This document shows, in pieces, positions 7,098 to 11,764 of a stretch of DNA of 11,764 nt. The position numbers and the translations under genes were made by a program. The notes under the pieces are model-generated. The model ran no database searches. It worked only from the letters and a program-made list of their open reading frames with translations, and had not been told where the DNA came from. The stretch is from Natrialbaceae archaeon. GTDB lineage: Archaea; Halobacteriota; Halobacteria; Halobacteriales; Natrialbaceae. The first letter of the stretch is position 1. Each line of letters opens with the position of its first letter. Location of the stretch: the NCBI GenBank assembly GCA_003552325.1, contig PUKM01000108.1, forward strand, positions 1-11,764. Direction: 5' to 3'.

Positions 7098-7120
7098 TAT
7101 TTATCGGTAGCTAGACTACC
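7098..7120 (+). promoter_or_regulatory. Lipoprotein promoter with overlapping inverted repeat
   Basis: TATTTAT (7098-7104) is centred 27 nt before the GTG at 7128, consistent with a leaderless mRNA. Between them lies GGTAG-CTAGA-CTACC (7106-7120), perfect 5-bp arms around a 5-bp centre. It occupies roughly -22 to -8, where a bound repressor would block initiation. Confidence 0.55.
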
Positions 7121-7127
7121 ACCGTTC

Positions 7128-8087
7128 GTGACGCGACGCGCCCTCCAGATCGCTGTCCCCGTGTTCCTCATCCTCCTCGCTGGCTGTAGCGGGTTCGCGG
7201 CCGACCCCCTCGAGGACGGCACTGATCGGGAACCGTACGGTGTCGACGAACCCCTGCATAGTGAGGACCTTGCCACCCAGTCAGAGACCGATCGGCCAGC
7301 CGATGCTCCCGCCTGGACGCCCGACGATTGGGACGGTGGGACCGTCGATACGGCTCTCCTCATGGACAATCACACCGAGGCACTCTCGGATAGATCGTTC
7401 ACGACAGCGTCCGTGGCGCAAGTCACTGACGAAGAGGGGACCGTCGTCCTCGAGAACCAGTTTGAACAGATCGAAGACTGGCAAGCCGGTGAGGTACTGG
7501 TGACTGCCGAGGTTGCCGGCGAGTACGCGCATTTCAGCCAGTCGGGAACCGACACTGCCCCCACGGCAGCCGAATACTGGGGAAGTACTGATGCCGAGTA
7601 CACCCAACTCGAGTATCACAATGGGACGACCGAGTACGACCACGGCTATGCACTTACCGGTGAATTGTATACTGTCCATATCCAGGCGATGATCCGGGCG
7701 GCAGAAGACGCCGAAATCACACAGTATCAGTTCGAGAACACGACGTATCATCAGGTCAATGCCACGATGACCAACACAGGCCCATATACTGACGACAGCC
7801 CAGGAAGCCTCGAATTCTACGTCCACGAAGACGGGTACATTGTCGAGGCAACCCTCGAGACGACGCTCGACCCTGGGATGGTGGCCGATGACCTCGCTAG
7901 CGACGCCGACGAGCTCACGCTCGAGGAACAGTACCGGCTAACCGATCTCGATGAGACGACCGTCGACGAACCGGACTGGCTCGCCGAGGCCGAAGCTGCC
8001 GTCGGTGAGGAGACCGACGACTCCGTTGACGACGGTCACGACGACTTCGTCGAAGATGACCAACCAGTCGGCGAGTCCGACGACTAG
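7128..8087 (+). CDS. Haloarchaeal lipoprotein, DUF7537-like
   Basis: This 319-residue protein starts at GTG. The N-terminus is a lipoprotein signal: a twin Arg at residues 3-4, a hydrophobic stretch 6-18 and the lipobox LLAGC with Cys20 as the lipidated residue, followed by a Ser/Asp-rich linker. The Arg pair favours Tat export, as is usual for haloarchaeal lipoproteins, so the body is predicted to sit on the outer face of the membrane. The segment DTALLMDNHTEALSDRSFTT (74-93), followed by beta-rich sequence to ~255, resembles the DUF7537 group, which is thought to adopt a LolA/LppX-like fold; this is recognition from memory and not a search. The last ~35 residues are an Asp/Glu-rich low-complexity tail. 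The function is unknown; binding of a hydrophobic ligand would fit the fold. Divergence from crtB invites, but does not show, a carotenoid or membrane-lipid connection. All three CTAG tetramers of the window fall in this gene or its promoter. Confidence 0.8.
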   Translation: MTRRALQIAVPVFLILLAGCSGFAADPLEDGTDREPYGVDEPLHSEDLATQSETDRPADAPAWTPDDWDGGTVDTALLMDNHTEALSDRSFTTASVAQVTDEEGTVVLENQFEQIEDWQAGEVLVTAEVAGEYAHFSQSGTDTAPTAAEYWGSTDAEYTQLEYHNGTTEYDHGYALTGELYTVHIQAMIRAAEDAEITQYQFENTTYHQVNATMTNTGPYTDDSPGSLEFYVHEDGYIVEATLETTLDPGMVADDLASDADELTLEEQYRLTDLDETTVDEPDWLAEAEAAVGEETDDSVDDGHDDFVEDDQPVGESDD

Positions 8088-8093
8088 CGGACC

Positions 8094-9320
8094 CTACTCC
8101 TCGAGCAGCTCGTCGGCCAACATCGGGAGGAAGGTGCCGATATCGGTGACCATCCCGATCGCCTGGGCGCTGCCGCGGTCGAGTAACTGGGTGACGGTTG
8201 CGGGATTGATGTCGACACAGACGGTCTTGGTCGTCGACGGAAGACAGTTGCCGACGGCGACGGAGTGCAAAAGTGTCGAGAGCATGAGGACCAGGTCCGC
8301 TTCGTGTGCCTGCTCGCGGATGGCGTCCTGAGCCTCGACGGCGTCCGTGATCGTATCGGGCAAGGGGCCGTCATCACGGATCGAGCCAGCGAGGACGTAC
8401 GGCACGTCGTGAGCTACACACTCGTACATCACGCCGCTGTCGACGATCCCCTGGTCGATCGCGGCTTCGATCCCACCCGCGCGGCCGATCTCGCTGATCG
8501 TGTAGATGTGGTGTTTGTGGCCGGTTCTGGGGTGCTCGAGCGTGTCCGTATCGACACCTAAGGAGGTGCCATAGAGGTCTCGCTCGAGGTCGTGGACGGC
8601 GAAGCCGTTGCCCGCACTGAGGGCGTCGATGTAGCCTTCGCGTACGAGTGAAGCTAATGCTTCCCGGCCGCCCGCGTGGATGATCGCCGGGCCACAGACC
8701 ACGAGGACGGTGCCGTCACGCTCGTCGACGGCGCGCATTTCGTCGGCGATCTCTTCGATGAGCGAGGCCGAGGGGCGCTCACTCGAGACGCCACCTTGCA
8801 TGAAGCCGAAGGCGCTGCCCTTTCCGCGGGGGCGTTCGGGCGGGTTCACCCGGATTCCCGTCTCGCCGGTGACGACCTGGTCTCCTTCCTCGATTGCGTT
8901 GAGCACGCGCGTGGTCACCCGTGGGGGTTCCTCCTCTGTCACGACGAGTGCACAGTCCATCTCGGCGTCGTCGACGGAGACCCACTCGCCGTTGATCCGC
9001 ACCTCTGTCGGGTGGTTCGTCGTCGAATAGAAGTCGATGGGGACGACCTGGTCGGCCGGAGCTGGCTCGAGCCTGGCGTCTCGAGGGTCAGCAACGGTGG
9101 CTCCGTTCTGGTTGAGTTCGTGGATGATCGCCCGGAGGTCGGCTTCGGTGTCCGCCGTGACCTCCATTCGACAATACGTTTCTTCGTGTTTGTGCCGCCC
9201 AACTTCGAATGCTTCCACGTCGAACTCGCCACCGAGATCCATGACTGCACCGAAACAGCGCGCCATCGACCCCGAATCGATGATGTGGCCCTCGAGTTCG
9301 ACCGTACGACTGACACTCAT
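8094..9320 (-). CDS. Archaeal ornithine cyclodeaminase-like protein (TIGR00300, LOR/SDH conserved-region family)
   Basis: This 408-residue protein matches the TIGR00300 family, related to the C-terminal half of cyanobacterial AgrE/ArgZ and to archaeal enzymes reported to turn L-ornithine into L-proline and ammonia with bound NAD. The N-terminal part (1-100) carries SRTVELEGHIIDSGSM and GRHKHEETYCRMEV, the LOR/SDH-like region. The C-terminal nucleotide-binding part shows GPAIIHAGG (210-218), SAGNGFAVHDLERDLYGTS (235-253) and CVDINPATVTQLLDRGS (368-384). A longer reading starting at 9428 would add 36 residues of basic, non-family sequence; the ATG at 9320 gives the expected family N-terminus. 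The gene is convergent with the lipoprotein (6 nt between stops) and divergent from the aIF2-beta gene. Its likely role is ornithine or arginine catabolism, or proline supply, in the cytosol. The family is firm; the exact reaction is inferred from homologues. Confidence 0.85.
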   Translation of the reverse strand: MSVSRTVELEGHIIDSGSMARCFGAVMDLGGEFDVEAFEVGRHKHEETYCRMEVTADTEADLRAIIHELNQNGATVADPRDARLEPAPADQVVPIDFYSTTNHPTEVRINGEWVSVDDAEMDCALVVTEEEPPRVTTRVLNAIEEGDQVVTGETGIRVNPPERPRGKGSAFGFMQGGVSSERPSASLIEEIADEMRAVDERDGTVLVVCGPAIIHAGGREALASLVREGYIDALSAGNGFAVHDLERDLYGTSLGVDTDTLEHPRTGHKHHIYTISEIGRAGGIEAAIDQGIVDSGVMYECVAHDVPYVLAGSIRDDGPLPDTITDAVEAQDAIREQAHEADLVLMLSTLLHSVAVGNCLPSTTKTVCVDINPATVTQLLDRGSAQAIGMVTDIGTFLPMLADELLEE

Positions 9321-9324
9321 TACC

Positions 9325-9348
9325 CACGGTTTGCGGCCGGGAACCGTG
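9325..9348. repeat. 7-bp inverted repeat upstream of the cyclodeaminase-like gene
   Basis: CACGGTT (9325-9331) and AACCGTG (9342-9348) are perfect reverse complements around a 10-bp spacer. They start only four bases beyond the ATG at 9320, close to where transcription of this minus-strand gene should begin. A weak TATA-like GATACA lies on the minus strand at 9355-9360. An operator role is inferred from the position. Confidence 0.45.
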
Positions 9349-9490
9349 AATGTGTGTATCGATGCTGATCTCGCCACCGGTGCGGATCGACCGCTCTGGG
9401 GGTAGCACCGTTCGTCTTGCCTCCCCACCTCGAGACCGTCGAGCGGTCGTCACTCGAGGAGTCAATGGCCTTGCGGACCAGAGCAGAACG

Positions 9491-9497
9491 GATTTAC
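9491..9497 (+). promoter_or_regulatory. TATA-like element of the aIF2-beta/TRAM gene
   Basis: GATTTAC is centred 27 nt before the ATG at 9521 and no Shine-Dalgarno sequence is present, so the transcript is probably leaderless. The element also supports the start at 9521 over in-frame upstream ATGs near 9350-9362. Confidence 0.55.
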
Positions 9498-9520
9498 GTC
9501 GGGGCCTACTTCCCCCGCAT

Positions 9521-10132
9521 ATGGATTACGAGTCGAGTCTCGACCGTGCAATGGAGAACGTCCCCGACATCGGCGGGGACGACGAGCGACTGAGCATTCC
9601 CGATCCACAGGCCCAGAAAGACGGGGCGTTCACCCGGTTTACGAACCTCGGCGATATCGCCGACACCCTCTCTCGAGAGACCGGACACCTCCACCGGTTC
9701 GTCCAGCGAGAACTCGGGACGAACGGGAAACTCGGCGACGGCCGAAGCCGGTACAACGGGAGCTTCTCGAGTCAGGATTTCAGTGCCGCCATCGACGCCT
9801 ACGTCGAGGAGTACGTCCGCTGTTCGGAGTGTGGGCTCCCCGACACCCGCCTCGTGCGTGAGGATCGAACCCCGATGCTCCGGTGTGACGCCTGTGGGGC
9901 CTTCCGGCCGGTGACGAAACGCTCCTCGAGTGCCCAGCAACAACAACAGCGTGACGCCGTCGAGGAAGGTCAGACCTACACCGTCGAGATTACGGGAACG
10001 GGTCGAAAAGGCGACGGGGTCGCCGAGAAAGGCCAGTACACGATCTTCGTCCCCGGTGCGAACAAAGGGGACGTCGTCGACATCTATATCAAAAACATCT
10101 CCGGGAACCTCGCGTTCGCCCGACTCGACTGA
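9521..10132 (+). CDS. Translation initiation factor aIF2 subunit beta-like protein with TRAM domain
   Basis: This 203-residue protein is the longer haloarchaeal aIF2-beta paralogue. The core resembles the aIF2-beta alpha/beta domain (35-98: FTRFTNLGDIADTLSRETGH, then LGTNGKLGDGRSRYNGSF), followed by the C4 zinc ribbon with Cys101-x2-Cys104 and Cys122-x2-Cys125. A Ser/Gln linker with five consecutive Gln (139-143) leads to a C-terminal TRAM RNA-binding domain (148-203: GQTYTVEITGTGRKGDGVAE, later FVPGANKGDVV). Canonical aIF2-beta, about 135 residues, lacks TRAM; it works with alpha and gamma subunits to bring initiator tRNA to the ribosome. This version may have a distinct RNA-binding role. 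It lacks much of the N-terminal gamma-binding helix region, since only ~34 residues precede the core. The upstream extension in the same frame reads as non-family sequence over the promoter, so the start at 9521 is preferred. Confidence 0.88.
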   Translation: MDYESSLDRAMENVPDIGGDDERLSIPDPQAQKDGAFTRFTNLGDIADTLSRETGHLHRFVQRELGTNGKLGDGRSRYNGSFSSQDFSAAIDAYVEEYVRCSECGLPDTRLVREDRTPMLRCDACGAFRPVTKRSSSAQQQQQRDAVEEGQTYTVEITGTGRKGDGVAEKGQYTIFVPGANKGDVVDIYIKNISGNLAFARLD

Positions 10133-10138
10133 TTGAAC

Positions 10139-10155
10139 GGTTTTTTCTGTCTTCC
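10139..10155 (+). terminator. T-rich terminator after the aIF2-beta/TRAM gene
   Basis: Six consecutive T (10141-10146) followed by CTGTCTTCC begin eight bases after the TGA. Oligo-T tracts without a strong hairpin are typical archaeal termination signals; no stable stem is seen before it. Confidence 0.5.
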
Positions 10156-10311
10156 CCTCGACGACCTCGAGTACGTTTGGGATCACCTTTTGCCCTCACG
10201 TACTCGCGCTCGTGCGAAAGTGGCTTCCTCATCGCACCTGCTGACTCCTGCTTTGTGCATCGATGTCAGTGTCACCCAAGACTCTTGTGAGAGACGGTCA
10301 CACAACGGTAC

Positions 10312-11322
10312 ATGGACGACCGGCTCTCGGCTACCCTCGAGGTAGCCTTTCCGGATCGAAGCGTTCTCGAGGTGGCCGAGACCGGTCCGTCTTGGAACGA
10401 TCGAAACGAGACGGTCGCGGTGTCGTTTACAGACGGGCGTGCGTATCTAAAACTCGCTGTCGACGATGATCCAACGCGGCTGCGTCGGGAACGCGGCGTG
10501 TTGTGCTTCCTCGAGGATATCGATTCAGTTCCGACACCAATCGTCCTCGGAGCTGACTTCGAGCCACCAGGATCGGCCGCTCCGTACATGGTGACCGCCC
10601 CCGTCGACGGATACTCGTTCCTCGAGTGCTGGGACGAACCCGACGCCGACCGCGAGTGTCTCGCTCGAGGTGTCGGCCGTACATTAGCACGGGTTCACGA
10701 GGTCCCACTCGAAGCCCATCAGAAATGGACCGATGGGAACCGAGCCCACGCACACATCGTCGACGGTGACGGCAATAGACTCACCCTCGAGCCTCATCCC
10801 TGGACGGCGGTCCTCATCGATACTATCGAGAACGCCCGCAGCCGGGCCTCGACCCAGCGCTTCGATCACCACTACGATCTCGTTATCGACGCCCTCAGGG
10901 CGAAGCGAAACCTCCTCGAGGAGGCACCAGCCACGTTGGTTCACGGCGATCCGGCGATGCCGAACGCGTTCGTGGCTCCGGGCGGTCGCGTCGGGCTTCT
11001 GGACTGGGAGATTGCCCACGTCGGCGATCCAGTTCGTGATATCGTGCGAACTCGAACGCAACAGTTCGACCAGCCTCGCCAGCCGACGAACGAGAGGCTG
11101 GTGACGGCCTTTCACGATGGGTATCGCGACGTGGCGGGGACCCTTCCTGACGGCTACCACAGCCGCCGGCCGATATACGAAGCCGTTCGTCTACTCGGTA
11201 TCTCCGGCTTTTTCGACAAGTGGGTTGTCTATGCCGAAGCGGACGAGACGACGGCTGCGGCCTGGCTCGAGGATACCCTCGAGCGCCGACTGGCCGCCCT
11301 CAACTCGCTCGAGGAGGGCTGA
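10312..11322 (+). CDS. Phosphotransferase family protein (APH/choline-kinase-like fold)
   Basis: This 336-residue protein has the eukaryotic-like small-molecule kinase fold. Lys47 in AYLKLA fits the ATP-binding lysine. The catalytic loop is LVHGDPAMPNAFV (His211, Gly212, Asp213, Asn218), and the metal-binding segment is GLLDWEIAHVGDPVRDI (Asp231), the standard Brenner and DWE motifs of the family. Members phosphorylate aminoglycosides, choline, homoserine, fructosamines or sugars using ATP or GTP. There is no reason in the sequence to call this a resistance gene, because archaeal members are mostly uncharacterised. The ATG at 10312 gives a normal N-terminal lobe. The 179-bp spacer upstream (10133-10311) holds a T-tract but no convincing TATA element 27 nt before the ATG. 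It is apparently monocistronic. Fold and catalysis are confident; the substrate is unknown. Confidence 0.85.
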   Translation: MDDRLSATLEVAFPDRSVLEVAETGPSWNDRNETVAVSFTDGRAYLKLAVDDDPTRLRRERGVLCFLEDIDSVPTPIVLGADFEPPGSAAPYMVTAPVDGYSFLECWDEPDADRECLARGVGRTLARVHEVPLEAHQKWTDGNRAHAHIVDGDGNRLTLEPHPWTAVLIDTIENARSRASTQRFDHHYDLVIDALRAKRNLLEEAPATLVHGDPAMPNAFVAPGGRVGLLDWEIAHVGDPVRDIVRTRTQQFDQPRQPTNERLVTAFHDGYRDVAGTLPDGYHSRRPIYEAVRLLGISGFFDKWVVYAEADETTAAAWLEDTLERRLAALNSLEEG

Positions 11323-11548
11323 CTCGAGCGGTTGCTGACGACCGTTCTGGCAGCGATTGATAACGAGTGCCGTTCGACCGACGCTGGAGGCTTTTTACAG
11401 ATGCGGCTCAGGCGCTACGCCGATCTGCACAACAGTGCTATTATTGGACGGGCGGTTTCGTCTCCGTTTCACGTTCGAGTGGGGACGACCATCACAGCCC
11501 ACAGAGAGTCTGACTACCGTCACCGACGTCCCTCTTCGCTGATTACAC

Positions 11549-11648
11549 GAACACAAAACCGGAATGCCTCCCCGGTGGGCGCTGGAAATCAACAATTATA
11601 GCGTGAAGCAGGCGCAAAACCCACGACTTCAGTCGTGGAATACGCGCC
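11549..11648 (+). mobile_element. Probable remnant right end of an IS200/IS605 (IS1341-type, TnpB) element
   Basis: The hairpin CCACGACT-TC-AGTCGTGG (11621-11638) matches the subterminal hairpin that I know from haloarchaeal IS1341-type elements, where it lies at the 3' end of tnpB and its guide RNA. An in-frame stretch just before it reads HKTGMPPRWALE, then QNPRLQSWN, resembling the tail translated at such ends. No tnpB zinc-finger or RuvC-like coding sequence and no tnpA precedes it, so only an end fragment seems to remain. The left boundary is uncertain. Confidence 0.5.
11611..11648 (+). repeat. Two-tier hairpin at the IS-like end
   Basis: The outer arms GGCGC (11611-11615) and GCGCC (11644-11648) enclose a symmetric 5-nt internal loop on each side and an inner stem CCACGACT (11621-11628)/AGTCGTGG (11631-11638). 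It is the strongest predicted hairpin seen in the window. Confidence 0.75.
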
Positions 11649-11764
11649 GTAAGCTTGATTGTTTGACCGCCTGTAACGATTCTTGTGCGCGGAAAACTGG
11701 CAGTTGACTCGGTGTTTGCCACGGCGAGAGCCGGAATCAAACAAGTGAGCCGACCGCGCCGACC

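Larger units (their letters stand above)
11323..11764. other. Region without a convincing gene
   Basis: These 442 bases carry no reading frame with haloarchaeal codon character on either strand; the short open frames contain no recognisable domain and lack the usual acidic bias. The CTCGAG hexamer, spaced on average every ~200 bp before, is absent after 11327. The region contains a T5 tract (11392-11396), possibly a terminator for the phosphotransferase, and a hairpin related to an insertion-sequence end. Nothing is recognised from 11650 to the end. Confidence 0.6.

Noticed and set aside
9321..9428. N-terminal extension of the cyclodeaminase-like protein
   Set aside because: The extra 36 residues are basic and unlike the family, and they would read through the inverted repeat and the promoter zone. 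The ATG at 9320 gives the family-typical start.
9350..9520. 57-residue N-terminal extension of the aIF2-beta/TRAM protein
   Set aside because: The extension is Arg-rich and not acidic, and it lies over the TATA-like element. The start at 9521 yields the usual 203-residue product.
11332..11601. Short plus-strand frame of 89 codons after the phosphotransferase
   Set aside because: It has no domain, no promoter and no acidic bias, and it runs into the IS-like end. It is not supported as a gene.
11659..11744. Distant 8-bp inverted repeat TTGTTTGA/TCAAACAA
   Set aside because: The arms are short, AT-rich and 70 bp apart, so chance is a sufficient explanation; it was not used as an element boundary.
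1..11764. CRISPR arrays, tRNA or rRNA genes, toxin-antitoxin or defence modules
   Set aside because: No regularly spaced repeats, cloverleaf, rRNA-like segment or recognisable defence protein was seen on either strand.

Overview
This window reads as chromosomal DNA of a haloarchaeon. The DNA is GC-rich, the predicted proteins are strongly acidic, the palindrome CTCGAG occurs about 60 times (counted by eye) and CTAG only three times. Most genes lack a Shine-Dalgarno sequence and start about 27 nt downstream of a TATA-like element, as expected for leaderless haloarchaeal transcripts. Several products belong to families that are characteristic of Halobacteria: a bacterio-opsin-activator regulator with HTH_10, a TRAM-containing aIF2-beta paralogue, a rubrerythrin-like mini zinc ribbon and a Tat-type lipoprotein. 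A member of the Natrialbales is plausible but not proven.

Layout. 1-615: 3' part of a MinD/ParA-type ATPase with an acidic tail. 634-1566 (-): MBL-fold hydrolase, convergent with the ATPase and divergent from the next gene across 56 bp that hold one symmetric TATA box. 1623-4451 (+): 942-residue sensor-regulator (REC-like, two PAS, two GAF, HTH_10). 4556-5988 (+): a two-gene unit of a 47-residue zinc-ribbon protein and a glutamate dehydrogenase, preceded by two inverted repeats. 5997-6956 (-): phytoene synthase crtB, convergent with the dehydrogenase. 7128-8087 (+): lipoprotein, divergent from crtB across 171 bp that carry a 12-bp palindrome and a promoter-proximal inverted repeat. 8094-9320 (-): archaeal ornithine cyclodeaminase-like protein (TIGR00300). 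9521-10132 (+): aIF2-beta/TRAM protein. 10312-11322 (+): APH-like phosphotransferase. 11323-11764: no convincing gene; a hairpin resembling the right end of a haloarchaeal IS200/IS605 (IS1341-type) element.

How the genes may work together. Glutamate dehydrogenase and the ornithine cyclodeaminase-like enzyme both handle amino nitrogen, but they lie in separate transcription units. A Bat-like regulator within 3 kb of crtB recalls the Halobacterium bat/bop/crtB neighbourhood, in which Bat controls isoprenoid and retinal genes; no bop or brp gene is visible here, so any link is inference. I see no defence system, CRISPR array, rRNA or tRNA. The most interesting signals are regulatory: the mirror-symmetric divergent promoter, the palindromes in front of gdh, crtB, the lipoprotein and the cyclodeaminase gene, and the coupling of the mini zinc ribbon to glutamate dehydrogenase.
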